Shown: positions 25,122 to 33,454, counted from the stretch's first letter. The stretch is 64,000 nt of DNA from Streptomyces sp. MP131-18 (GCF_001984575.1 NZ_LZNS01000001.1:4070890-4134889), one strand, 5' to 3'. Made by a program: numbers and translations. The notes: generated from the sequence alone by a model not told the origin.

Positions 25122-25847
25122 TCACATGGTCACCTGGCCGCTGCCGCCGTCGAAGACGACGTCGGAGCAGGAGTAGAAGTTCTCCTGGCTGTCCGAGCGA
25201 ATCCAGTGGACGAAGAGGACGTGCTGACCGGTCTTGCCCGAGGGCAGGGCCTGGTCCCAGTGGTAGTAGCCGCCGTCCGAACCGGCGCCGCCCTGCTGCG
25301 GCGGGTCGGTCACGGAGTTGATCAGCTCCAGGTCGCTCCACCCGATCGGCTGGGTGGGGGACCAGCCGTCCTTGGTGATGTACACGTCGAAGTCGCCCGG
25401 GTGGGCGGCCCAGTTGCTGTACTGGAGCTCAATGGTGGAGCCGGCCGTCAGGTGGGTCGTGGGCCAGTCGGCGCGGGCCGCGTTGTACGAGGAGAAGTCG
25501 TAGGGGCCGTTGTGGCCGCCGCTGCAGATCTCGCCGTCCGGAATGTACCCCTCGGTCCTGCCGCCGCCGTTGGAGTCCAGGACGGCGAACCAGTTGTACA
25601 GCGGCGTGGTGCCGGTCTCGGCCACCGCGTCGGCGCAGGCGGGGTTGGAGGGGGTCTGGTTCCCGCTCGCGAGCATGTCCTTGTAGCACAGGTACGTCCG
25701 CGAACCGGGCGACATCGAGACGCCGTGCGCCGATGCCGGGGACGGCAGGCTCGCCATGACAAGCCCGAGCAGGGCGGCTCCCAGGACGCTCAGCAGGCGA
25801 GCGTTCCGGAACGGGGCCTTCTTCCGTTCGACGTGTGGATGAGCCAT
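25122..25847 (-). CDS. Secreted lytic polysaccharide monooxygenase, family AA10
   Basis: 241 residues; GGAGA lies 7 nt before the ATG at 25847. The signal peptide ends ASA, so the mature protein begins with His41 (HGVSMSPGSRTY), as a copper histidine brace requires. The second copper His is in YSNWAAHPGDF, and the axial Phe region is NFYSCSDVVF. No carbohydrate-binding module follows, so it is a single-domain enzyme. AA10 enzymes oxidatively cleave crystalline cellulose or chitin. A CebR-type palindrome 38 bp upstream suggests that it belongs to the cellobiose/cellulose regulon, favouring cellulose as substrate. A terminator follows at 25050-25081. Confidence 0.93.
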   Translation of the reverse strand: MAHPHVERKKAPFRNARLLSVLGAALLGLVMASLPSPASAHGVSMSPGSRTYLCYKDMLASGNQTPSNPACADAVAETGTTPLYNWFAVLDSNGGGRTEGYIPDGEICSGGHNGPYDFSSYNAARADWPTTHLTAGSTIELQYSNWAAHPGDFDVYITKDGWSPTQPIGWSDLELINSVTDPPQQGGAGSDGGYYHWDQALPSGKTGQHVLFVHWIRSDSQENFYSCSDVVFDGGSGQVTM

Positions 25848-25884
25848 GTGGGGGGTCTCCTAGTTGTTCTGCACGCAATTCCCG

Positions 25885-25898
25885 TGGGAGCGCTCCCG
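25885..25898. promoter_or_regulatory. CebR-type operator
   Basis: TGGGAGCGCTCCCG differs at only the last base from the 14-bp palindrome bound by the Streptomyces cellobiose repressor CebR (TGGGAGCGCTCCCA, established). It lies 38-51 bp upstream of the AA10 monooxygenase start, a natural repressor position. Confidence 0.8.
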
Positions 25899-26020
25899 CA
25901 CAGCAACGTAGCGCCCATCGAATCGTTGCGTAAGCGTTCGCGCACGAACTCCTGCGCGTCGCACGTGACTCCGGGCAATCGCCCCACGCCAGCGTGCCGC
26001 GCGCCGGACAGGAAATTTTG

Positions 26021-26040
26021 CGAACCGAACCGAACCGAAC
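26021..26040. repeat. Four tandem CGAAC units
   Basis: CGAAC is repeated four times at 26021-26040 in the 300-bp gap between the divergent AA10 and glutathionyl-hydroquinone-reductase-like genes. No reading frame crosses it convincingly. Confidence 0.7.
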
Positions 26041-26148
26041 CGCGCCGAGCCGTCCGCGAAGCGGGTGACACCGGGCATGAAACGGCCCGTCGCGGGCAAT
26101 CACAGGCAGTTGGGCAGCGACAGGGGATGACGAACGTGAGGACCGAGC

Positions 26149-27228
26149 ATGAGTCGCACGACTGACGCGCACGCCGGGGACCCGGCAGGAGACACCGCCG
26201 AGGGGACCGCCGGGGCCGGCCACCAGGGCAACACCCAGTACGGCAGAAAGAGCTTCAAACGGTCCGCGGGCCACTTCACCGACCGCATCACGGCCGACGG
26301 CGCCGACGGCTGGCCGGTCGAGGCCGGCCGCTACCGGCTCGTCGTCAACCGCGCCTGCCCCTGGGCGAGCCGCGCGCTGATCTCCCGGCGCCTCCTCGGC
26401 CTGGAGGCGGCGCTGTCCCTCGCCGTCACCGACCCCATCCAGGACGACAGAAGCTGGCGCTTCACCCTCGACCCGGACGGCAAGGACCCGGTGCTCGGCA
26501 TCCGTTACCTCAAGCAGGCGTACGACGCCCGCGAAACCGGCTACCCGGGCGGCGTCAGCGTCCCGGCCGTCGTCGACGTGCCCACCGGGCTGCTGGTCAC
26601 CAACGACTACCAGCGGATCACCCTCGACCTTGCCACCGAGTGGACGGCGCTGCACCGCGAGGGCGCGCCCGACCTGTACCCGCACGCGCTGCGCGACGAG
26701 ATCGACGAGGTCATGGACGGCGTCTTCCGCGACGTCAACAACGGCGTGTACCGCGCCGGTTTCGCCACCAGGCAGGACGAGTACGAGGCGGCCTACCACG
26801 ATGTGTTCCGCCGCCTCGACCAGCTGTCGGAGCGGCTCGCGGACCGCCGTTACCTGGTCGGCGACACCCTCACCGAGGCCGATATCCGGCTGTTCACCAC
26901 GCTGGTCCGCTTCGACGCCGTCTACCACGGCCACTTCAAGTGCAACCGCTCCAAGCTCACCGAGGACCCGGTGCTGTGGGCGTACACCCGCGACCTCTAC
27001 CAGACACCTGGCTTCGGCGACACGGTCGACTTCGACCACATCAAGCGGCACTACTACCTCGTGCACACCGGCATCAATCCCACCGGTATCCTCCCGGCCG
27101 GGCCCGATCTGTCCGGCTGGCTGACCCCGCACCACCGCGAGCAGCTCGGCGGGCGCCCGTTCGGCGACGGCACCCCACCGGGGCCGCCTCCCGCGGCCGA
27201 GGAGATCCCCCCGGCGGGCCGCCCCTGA
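26149..27228 (+). CDS. Glutathionyl-hydroquinone reductase-like (ECM4/YqjG) thiol transferase
   Basis: 359 residues, ATG at 26149 with GAGGACCGAGC upstream. The thioredoxin-like N-domain contains the family's catalytic motif NRACPWASR (Cys-Pro-Trp-Ala, Cys near residue 69), and VSVPAVVDVPTGLLVTNDY is the cis-Pro loop. The helical GST C-domain carries YHDVFRRLDQLSERL, YLVGDTLTEADIRLFTTLVRFD and the HIKRHYYLVHTGINPTGI segment typical of the family. In glutathione users these enzymes reduce glutathionyl-hydroquinones; actinomycetes lack glutathione, so the partner thiol is probably mycothiol (inference). Single gene, convergent with the PH-domain gene. Confidence 0.88.
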   Translation: MSRTTDAHAGDPAGDTAEGTAGAGHQGNTQYGRKSFKRSAGHFTDRITADGADGWPVEAGRYRLVVNRACPWASRALISRRLLGLEAALSLAVTDPIQDDRSWRFTLDPDGKDPVLGIRYLKQAYDARETGYPGGVSVPAVVDVPTGLLVTNDYQRITLDLATEWTALHREGAPDLYPHALRDEIDEVMDGVFRDVNNGVYRAGFATRQDEYEAAYHDVFRRLDQLSERLADRRYLVGDTLTEADIRLFTTLVRFDAVYHGHFKCNRSKLTEDPVLWAYTRDLYQTPGFGDTVDFDHIKRHYYLVHTGINPTGILPAGPDLSGWLTPHHREQLGGRPFGDGTPPGPPPAAEEIPPAGRP

Positions 27229-27256
27229 CCCCGGCTGCCTCGCCACGAAACCTCGG

Positions 27257-27622
27257 CTACCTCGCCACGAACTGGGTCAGTATCGCCTGCACTTCGTAGA
27301 TGTCGACGCCCTTGGTGAACGTCTTCTCGATCGGCAGGTCCGTGCCGGAGAGCCAGATCTTCAGCTCCGCGTCGAGATCGAACGTCCCGGCGGTCTCGAC
27401 CGCGAAGTGCGTGATGCTCCGGTAGGGGATGGAGTGGTACTCCACCTTCTTGCCCCTGATGCCCTGCTTGTCGACGAGGATCAGCCGCCGGTCGGTGAAG
27501 AGGATGGTGTCGCGGATCAACTGGAAGGCGGCATGGATACGTTCGTCATGCCCCAGCAGCCGCGCATACTCCTGTTGCGCGGCCATGGGATCGACGGTGT
27601 GCGCATTGCCGAAGAGTGCCAC
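27257..27622 (-). CDS. Bacterial PH-domain protein
   Basis: 121 residues, ATG at 27622. The sequence fits the YvbH-like bacterial pleckstrin-homology family: LGHDERIHAAFQLIRDTILFTDRRLILVDKQGIRGKKVEYHSIPYRSITHF in pieces, followed by ELKIWLSGTDLPIEKTF and a C-terminal helix (DIYEVQAILTQFV). Such proteins form oligomeric rings and may act at membranes or in stress response. It lies on the same strand as, and downstream of, the SPFH-kinase gene, separated by a strong terminator, so it has its own promoter. Confidence 0.88.
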   Translation of the reverse strand: MALFGNAHTVDPMAAQQEYARLLGHDERIHAAFQLIRDTILFTDRRLILVDKQGIRGKKVEYHSIPYRSITHFAVETAGTFDLDAELKIWLSGTDLPIEKTFTKGVDIYEVQAILTQFVAR

Positions 27623-27680
27623 AGCAGGCCCCCGCCCTGAGAGATTGCACGTTCTGTGTGCACTGTAGAGGATTCTGCAC

Positions 27681-27721
27681 GCCGAAGCGGCGCACGGCGG
27701 ACCGCCGTGCGCCGCTTCGGC
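27681..27721 (-). terminator. Perfect 20-bp-arm hairpin after the SPFH-kinase gene
   Basis: GCCGAAGCGGCGCACGGCGG (27681-27700) and its exact complement (27702-27721) flank a single A. It begins 19 bp beyond the stop of the SPFH-kinase gene. The unusually long perfect stem would stop transcription into the PH-domain gene. Confidence 0.85.
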
Positions 27722-27739
27722 ATGCGCCGTGCGCCGCCC

Positions 27740-29191
27740 TCAGGCGTGGAGCCGCACCGTTTCCCGTGTCGTCCCGGCGTGCAGGTCGACCATGGTGCGC
27801 ACCGGCGGCGGCAGCCACTCGTTCGTCTCGTGCGGCGCGGGCGGCGACAGGCGGGCGAGGATGTCGTCCAGGCCGGGCCGGGCCGCCGGGTCGGGCGCGA
27901 GGCAGCCCCGCACCAGCTCCTGGAGCCCCTCGGGGAGCAGCCGGAGGACCGACTCGATCGGCTGCCCGTCCGCCAGCGGCACGAGCCCGCCCGCGTGGCA
28001 CAGCACCATGCCGTAGGCGTACACGTCGGTGGCGGGCGTGACGGCCGCACCCGTCAGCTGTTCGGGCGCGAGGAACCCCGGCGTGCCCACGACGTGGCCG
28101 GTGCGGGTGAGCGCCGTGGCGTCGACGGCGCGGGCGATCCCGAAGTCGATGACGCGCGGACCGTCCTCGGAGATGATGATGTTGCTCGGCTTCAGGTCGC
28201 GGTGCACGATGCCGCAGGCGTGGATGCCCGCCAGGGCCTCCGCCATGCCGCCGGCGATCGTGTACAGCGTCGGCGAGGGCAGCGCGCCGTGGTGGCTGAT
28301 CACGTAGTGCAGGGACGGCCCGGGGATGTACTCCGTGGCCAGCCAGGGCGGTTCACCTGCCGGGTCGGCGTCCACCAGGGGGGCCGTGCGACTGCCGCCC
28401 ACGCGCCGCGCCGTCTCGATCTCGCGCGTGAACCGCCGCCGGAACGCCGCGTCCTGCGCGAACGGGCCGCGGATCACCTTGACCGCGACGGGCTGTTCCG
28501 CGGGCGAACGGCCGAGGTACACCGTTCCCATGCCGCCCTCGCCGAGCCGCGCGAGCAGCTGGTAGGGGCCGACCCGCGGCGGGTCCTCCGCCCGCAGCGG
28601 CCGGTGCGGCACCCCGGCCCCGCCCGCGGCGGGGCCCCCGGACCCCGGCGTGGCGTGGGATGTGACGGTGGCCTGGGAGGAGGAGGACGGGTCGATCGCG
28701 TCGATGAGGACGCGGTCGATGCGCAGCCCCCAGGCGTCCGCGGACCGGGCGAGCTCCTGGTGCAGGGCCGCCCCGATCTCCTTGCGGGAGGCGAGCGCGC
28801 GCTCCGCGTCCAGCTGTCCTGCGGTGACCCGCAGGGTGTTGTACGCCTGCTGCTCCATCGCCCCGACGTAGTTCGTCACGTGATACACCGCCTTCACCGG
28901 GTCCTGGACCTGGAGGTACACGGTGATGTCGGCGTTGAGCGCGTGGTTGTCCCTGGTGGTGACCCGCACCGGCTGGAGCGGCACGACCTGGAGCCGCGTG
29001 TCGACGTGGTGCGCGACCTTCTCCACGCCGAACATGACGAAGCTCATCCCCGGGGTCAGCGTGCGGTGGTAGCGGCCGAGCCGCTCCACGAGGCCGACGT
29101 TCCCGACCGGAATCCTCTGCAACGACTTGCGCAGCAGGGCGATCAGCCCGATCAGCACAGCGCCGTTGAGTAGCGAGATCCAGATGTCCAA
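27740..29191 (-). CDS. SPFH (band 7) domain fused to a serine/threonine protein kinase
   Basis: 483 residues from the TTG at 29191, which has AGGAG 5 nt upstream; the in-frame GTG at 29197 overlaps that site. Residues 5-20 form one membrane span (WISLLNGAVLIGLIALL), then a band 7/SPFH domain (27-170: VGNVGLVERLGRYHRTLTPG, DITVYLQVQDPVKAVYHV, LRVTAGQLDAERALASR). After a Gly/Pro linker, a complete Hanks kinase runs from about 208 to 460: GEGGMG (217-222), K238, HRDLKPSN with D332, DFG (349-351) and a PGFLAPEQ loop, so it should be active. SPFH proteins usually form membrane rings that organise proteases or kinases; here the kinase is built in, facing the cytoplasm. The gene is divergent from an Mrr-TerD fusion. 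Confidence 0.88.
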   Translation of the reverse strand: MDIWISLLNGAVLIGLIALLRKSLQRIPVGNVGLVERLGRYHRTLTPGMSFVMFGVEKVAHHVDTRLQVVPLQPVRVTTRDNHALNADITVYLQVQDPVKAVYHVTNYVGAMEQQAYNTLRVTAGQLDAERALASRKEIGAALHQELARSADAWGLRIDRVLIDAIDPSSSSQATVTSHATPGSGGPAAGGAGVPHRPLRAEDPPRVGPYQLLARLGEGGMGTVYLGRSPAEQPVAVKVIRGPFAQDAAFRRRFTREIETARRVGGSRTAPLVDADPAGEPPWLATEYIPGPSLHYVISHHGALPSPTLYTIAGGMAEALAGIHACGIVHRDLKPSNIIISEDGPRVIDFGIARAVDATALTRTGHVVGTPGFLAPEQLTGAAVTPATDVYAYGMVLCHAGGLVPLADGQPIESVLRLLPEGLQELVRGCLAPDPAARPGLDDILARLSPPAPHETNEWLPPPVRTMVDLHAGTTRETVRLHA

Positions 29192-29475
29192 GGTCACTCC
29201 TGGGCCGCAGGGTAAGTGCGTTGCGGGTCGGGGCGGTTGATGCGGCCCCCAGACTACGAGGGCCCGCGCCTGTGCCACCGGCGCGGGTTCGCTCGTGAGG
29301 ATGCCTTCACAAGGAGACGATGAAATCTCCAAGCTCTCGCCGACGCCGCGACGCCCCGGCGTACTTCCTCACCCGGGACGGCGAGTTGGGCAACCCCGCG
29401 GCGGAGTCGTAGGTCCTCTCATAGATGTGACACCGCGGAACGGCCGTGTTCCGCGGGGGAAGGGGTGAGGGCGGC

Positions 29476-31566
29476 ATGAGTCGGCGTTCTCGTGGCGTGG
29501 TCGGGGCGTGGGCGGAGGCGCAGCGCCAGCAGCAGCTGAGGGCTCAGGCGGCGCATCGCGCATGGGTTCAGCAGCAGCGCGAGCAGGAGCGGCAGCGCCG
29601 TTCCTGGGAACGGGAGCAGGCACGCACCGAACGTGAGCGGCAGGCGGCGTACCGGCGCGGGCGCGAGGCGGGCGCCCGGCGGCTGACGGAAGAACTGGAC
29701 GCGCGCGTCGCCGAGTTGTCCGGGCTGCTGGCCGCAGGGTGCGACGCGCCCGTGTTCCGGGCGGAAGCACTGATGAAGGCGGAGGACATCGAGCCGTTCC
29801 ACCCCGGGGCGCTGGGGGAGCCCGTCCCGATGCCCGAACCCGGCTGGTACAGGACCCAGCGGGACGGCTGGACGTTCCGGGCGGGACGGCGGGCGCAGGC
29901 CGAGGCGGATGCGCAGGCGCGGTTCGAGCGCGACTGGCACGCCGCCCAGGCGGCGGAGGCCGAGCGGCAGCGCAAACTGGCCGACTACCAGCGGCAGTAC
30001 GACCACTGGGCGCAGGCACAGCTCGCGGAGGTCCGGCAGCACAACGAGGGCGTGCGCCGCCTGCGGGAAGGACTCGGCCGCGGGGACGCGGACGCGGTGG
30101 TGGAGTTCTTCTCCGCCGCCCTGTACGCGGCGGCGGCCTGGCCGGACGACTTCCCCCGCCGGGTCGAGGCGTCCTTCGACACGGCCGGCCGCCGGCTGGT
30201 GCTGGACTGGGAGCTGCCGAAGTACGCCGTGGTCCCCGGGACGAAGGCGGTGCGGTACGTCGCCTCCGCCGACGAGGAACGGGAGACCGCGCGGCCCGCC
30301 GCCCAGCGCCGCGTGCTCTACCGGGACGTGCTGGCACAGTCGATGCTGCTGGTGCTGCGGGACCTGTTCACCGCGGACGCGACCGGCGCGCTGCGATCCG
30401 TCGTGCTCAACGGGTTCGTGGACGACCACGACCCGGTCACCGGACGGCGGACCCAGCTCGTTCTGGCCACGGCCACGGTCCCGCGCGCCTCCTTCGAGGA
30501 GCTGGACCTGGCACGGGTCAACGCCGTGGACTGTCTGGTGGACGGTCTCGGCGGGCGGCTCTCGGCGCGGCCGGACCAGTACGCGCCCGTGCCCCCCGGC
30601 CCGCGGCCCGCGGATGCGGGCCAGGGGGTGGTGTCGCTCGGCGACGACGCCCCTGACCTGTTGGAGATGGACCCGGTCGAGTTCGAGCGGCTGGTCGCGG
30701 CGCTGTTCCGGGCCCGCGGCATGCAGGCGGTCATGACGCAGCGCAGCAACGACGGCGGGGTGGACGTGGAGGCACTCGACCCCGATCCGGTCAGTGGCGG
30801 CCGGATCATCGTGCAGGTCAAGCGCTACCGGGCCACCGTGCCGCCCGGCGCGGTCCGCGATCTGTACGGGACCGTGCAGAGCGCGGGGGCGAACAAGGGC
30901 ATCCTCGTCACGACCTCCGGCTTCGGCCCGGGCTCGTACACGTTCGCCAACGGCAAACCGCTGACGCTCATCTCCGGCGCCGAGCTGGTCCAGCTGCTGG
31001 GGCAGGCGGGGCTCCCCGGCCGCCTGGGCGGCGGCCCGGCCCGGGCGCCCGGGGCGCAGCGACCGCCCGCCCGGCGCGAGTCGGAGGAGCACGTGCTGGG
31101 GATGGCGTGGGACGGCGCGGTTGCGCTGGACGTGTGCGCGCTGGTGTGCCAGGGGCAACGGGCCTTGAGCGACGACCACTTCGTCTTCTACAACAACTCG
31201 CGCACGCCCGAGGGAACGCTGCGCGCCGTGGCGGCGTCTCCGCCCGACCGGGCCGCGCTGCGGGTCGCGTTCGACGCGCTGCCCGAGCGGGCCGACCGGC
31301 TGGTGCTGGCCGCCGCCATCGACCCGGCCGCCGACCCCGACGCCGATCTGTCCGGCTTCACCGGCGCCCGTATCCGTCTGGCCGACTCCGCAGGCACCGA
31401 GCTCGGCCTGCTGGAGGTCTCCGACGGGCGCCCCGGCGAAACCGCGCTGGTCCTGGGCTCCTTCCGCCGCCGCGCGGGCGGCGACTGGTCCTTCGTCGCC
31501 GGCGGCAAGGGCTACCCCGGCGGCCTGGCCGACCTCATCTCCGACTACGGCATCGACACCGAATGA
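29476..31566 (+). CDS. Mrr-type restriction endonuclease fused to TerD domain
   Basis: 696 residues from the ATG at 29476 (GGGTGAGGG upstream). The N-terminal third is highly charged and probably coiled-coil (residues 10-70 and 130-200, Gln/Glu/Arg-rich). At about 395-500 lies an Mrr-like PD-(D/E)xK nuclease: DPVEFERLVAALFRARGM, D430 in GGVDVE, and Q447/K449 in IVQVKRY, followed by GTVQSAGANKGILVTTSGF. Residues 545-696 resemble TerD: DDHFVFYNNSRTPEG and GDWSFVAGGKGYPGGLADL. TerD proteins bind calcium and act in tellurite, stress and phage-resistance contexts. The fusion suggests a nuclease switched by stress signalling. It is divergent from the SPFH-kinase gene, 284 bp apart. Confidence 0.87.
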   Translation: MSRRSRGVVGAWAEAQRQQQLRAQAAHRAWVQQQREQERQRRSWEREQARTERERQAAYRRGREAGARRLTEELDARVAELSGLLAAGCDAPVFRAEALMKAEDIEPFHPGALGEPVPMPEPGWYRTQRDGWTFRAGRRAQAEADAQARFERDWHAAQAAEAERQRKLADYQRQYDHWAQAQLAEVRQHNEGVRRLREGLGRGDADAVVEFFSAALYAAAAWPDDFPRRVEASFDTAGRRLVLDWELPKYAVVPGTKAVRYVASADEERETARPAAQRRVLYRDVLAQSMLLVLRDLFTADATGALRSVVLNGFVDDHDPVTGRRTQLVLATATVPRASFEELDLARVNAVDCLVDGLGGRLSARPDQYAPVPPGPRPADAGQGVVSLGDDAPDLLEMDPVEFERLVAALFRARGMQAVMTQRSNDGGVDVEALDPDPVSGGRIIVQVKRYRATVPPGAVRDLYGTVQSAGANKGILVTTSGFGPGSYTFANGKPLTLISGAELVQLLGQAGLPGRLGGGPARAPGAQRPPARRESEEHVLGMAWDGAVALDVCALVCQGQRALSDDHFVFYNNSRTPEGTLRAVAASPPDRAALRVAFDALPERADRLVLAAAIDPAADPDADLSGFTGARIRLADSAGTELGLLEVSDGRPGETALVLGSFRRRAGGDWSFVAGGKGYPGGLADLISDYGIDTE

Positions 31567-31591
31567 CCGGCGCGGTCCCCCGGCGGCGGGG

Positions 31592-32347
31592 CTACGACCG
31601 GCGGCGGGGTTTGCCGCGTCTGCCGCGTCCGGAGTCGGCGTGGCCGCCGGAGCCGTGTCGCGCGTTCTTGCCGGGGGCGGGGCGCTTGGGCTTGGGCTTG
31701 GGCTTGGGTTTGGGCTTCGGCTGCGGCGGGGTCGGCCGGCCGCGTGAGCTGTTGACCGTCCGCCCGCGGACGATCCCGATGAACTGCTCCATCAGGTCGG
31801 TGGTTTCCTCCTCGGGCCACGACAGTCCGACGCGCGACTCGGGGGCGTCCGTCAGCGGCCGGTACGTGAGGTCCCTGCGGTGGTGCAGACGGGCGAGTGA
31901 CTGCGGGACGACGAGCAGTCCCACGCCCGCCGCCACCAGTTCGACGGCGTCCGCCGTCGTGGCGGGGCGTTCGTGCGCGGGCAGGCCGGGCGGCCGTTCC
32001 CAGTCGAGGGTGTCGTCCAGGGGATGCAGCACGACTTCCTCGGCGAGATCCTCGGTCGACACCTCGTCGACCGCCGCCACGACGTGGTCCTTCGGCACCA
32101 CGACCACCGTCGTCTCGGTGTAAAGGGGGATCACGCTGAGGCCCGTCCGGTCGGTCGGCAGCCGCAGGAAGCCCGCTTCGGCTTCCGCGCGCCGCAGCAT
32201 GCCGGACACCTCGGCGGCGGGGACCTGGGCGAGGGTCAGCGGGACGTCGGGCAGCCGTTCGTTCCAGATCCGCACCCACTTGGCCGGCGTCACGCCCGGA
32301 ACGTACGCGAGACGAAACGAAGGGGGCACTTCCGCGTCTGTCACCAC
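31592..32347 (-). CDS. LysR-type substrate-binding domain protein without DNA-binding domain
   Basis: 251 residues. The sequence starts directly in the effector domain (SFRLAYVPGVTPAKWVRIWNERLPDVPLTL) and continues through LPLYTETTVVVVPKDH-like and ADAVELVAAGVGLLVVPQS motifs; the winged helix present in true LysR regulators is absent and is not found upstream. The last 60 residues are a basic tail with a Pro-Lys tandem (PKPKPKPKPKPK), encoded by a 6-bp GGGCTT repeat at about 31686-31722, and Arg/Gly-rich ends that could touch nucleic acid. It is divergent from DUF5997 with a 56-bp gap; the same pair is found in other streptomycetes (recollection). Its function is unknown. Confidence 0.8.
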   Translation of the reverse strand: MVTDAEVPPSFRLAYVPGVTPAKWVRIWNERLPDVPLTLAQVPAAEVSGMLRRAEAEAGFLRLPTDRTGLSVIPLYTETTVVVVPKDHVVAAVDEVSTEDLAEEVVLHPLDDTLDWERPPGLPAHERPATTADAVELVAAGVGLLVVPQSLARLHHRRDLTYRPLTDAPESRVGLSWPEEETTDLMEQFIGIVRGRTVNSSRGRPTPPQPKPKPKPKPKPKRPAPGKNARHGSGGHADSGRGRRGKPRRRS

Positions 32348-32403
32348 GCCAGGCTATCCGGTCGTGGTCGGGCGCCCTGCGCGCGCTCGTTACCCTTGGC
32401 ACC

Positions 32404-32835
32404 ATGACCCCGAACCGGACCGTCCAGACGATGAAGCCCGCCACCGCGGCGAAAAAGCTGGGGGTGTACCTCCAGGCCACCCCCGCCGAGTTCCAGGAGG
32501 GCGTCGTCTCGCGGACCGAGTTGAGCGCGCTCCAGGCCGATCCGCCCGAGTGGCTGCGGGACCTGCGGAACAACGGCCCGCATCCCCGGCCGGTGGTCGC
32601 GGCGAAGCTGGGCATCTCCATCGCGGGCCTCGCGCGCGGGGGTGTGACCGGCGCCCTCACCACGGCGGAGATCGACGCGCTGAAAAGGGACCTTCCCGAG
32701 TGGCTCCGGCAGGAGCGTGCCACGCAGGCCGAGGTGAGGAAGGAAGCGGCGCGCGTCAAGGAGAAGAGGGAGAAGGAGAAGGCGCAGGAGAAGGACGCGG
32801 CGGAGGACGACAAGCCGCGCCGCCGGCCCTCCTGA
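32404..32835 (+). CDS. DUF5997 family protein
   Basis: 143 residues: MTPNRTVQTMKPATAAKKLG, VYLQATPAEFQEGVVSRTEL, PPEWLRDLRNNGPHPRPVVA and AKLGISIAGLARGGVTGALT, followed by a Lys/Glu-rich helical tail. The core matches the DUF5997 family of actinobacteria, small basic-acidic proteins of unknown function. It is divergent from the LysR-domain protein (56-bp gap) and ends 4 bp before the convergent TetR gene. The charged tail suggests a nucleic-acid or protein-binding role, which is inference. Confidence 0.85.
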   Translation: MTPNRTVQTMKPATAAKKLGVYLQATPAEFQEGVVSRTELSALQADPPEWLRDLRNNGPHPRPVVAAKLGISIAGLARGGVTGALTTAEIDALKRDLPEWLRQERATQAEVRKEAARVKEKREKEKAQEKDAAEDDKPRRRPS

Positions 32836-32839
32836 CGTA

Positions 32840-33421
32840 TCAGCTCGGCCGGATGATCGTTTCGCCGCCGAGTGTCTGCTGGAGAACGGCGCGGATGTAG
32901 CCGGTGTCGGCGGGGGCGTTGTCGATGAGGATGGCGGTGCACAGGCCGTCGGAGGCCGCGACGAGCGCGGCGACGGCCCCGGGATCGTCGGTGAAGTGCC
33001 CGGCCAGCTCGGCCACGTTCTCCCGCCAGCGACGGGCGGTGGGCCGCAGCGCCGGCCTGCGGGCGGCGAGGCTGGACAGCTCGCGTTCGGCGAGGGCGCG
33101 GTCGCGCCCCGGGCCGGCGGATTCGGCGATGAGCGCGGCCAGCCCGTGGAGCTTGTCGTCGTCGTGGTCGATGATGTCCCGGATGCGGGCGGTGTACGCG
33201 TCGGCGACGCTGGAGAGGGTCGCGACGAGCAGGTCGTCCAGGGTGGCGAAGTAGTACGTGCTCAGACTGGTCGGAATGCCGGCTTCCTTGGCGACCGTGC
33301 GGTGGGTGACACCGGCGGCGCCATCGCGCCGGACGACGGCGAGGGTGGCCCCGATGATCTCGGCGCGGCGCTTGTGCCCTCTGGCCCTGCGCCCGTCGGT
33401 GACGGCGTCGCCCTCGTTCAT
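32840..33421 (-). CDS. TetR-family regulator of the adjacent MFS exporter
   Basis: 193 residues. The N-terminal helix-turn-helix reads KRRAEIIGATLAVVRRDG, GVTHRTVAKEAGIPTSLSTYYFATLDDLL in the usual positions. The ligand domain is helical. It lies downstream of the MFS exporter gene on the same strand? No: both are on the minus strand and the MFS gene (33455-34996) precedes it by 33 bp, so they probably form one transcript. The inverted repeat in the MFS promoter (35007-35025) is its likely operator, giving autoregulation of both genes. Confidence 0.86.
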   Translation of the reverse strand: MNEGDAVTDGRRARGHKRRAEIIGATLAVVRRDGAAGVTHRTVAKEAGIPTSLSTYYFATLDDLLVATLSSVADAYTARIRDIIDHDDDKLHGLAALIAESAGPGRDRALAERELSSLAARRPALRPTARRWRENVAELAGHFTDDPGAVAALVAASDGLCTAILIDNAPADTGYIRAVLQQTLGGETIIRPS

Positions 33422-33454
33422 GCTCCCTCCTGCGCCCCAGTGTAGTCGGGCCGT

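Noticed and set aside
24917..26040. GGTGC and CGAAC repeats as phase-variation switches
   Set aside because: They are outside coding sequence and not placed between clear -35 and -10 elements, so a switching role is not supported.
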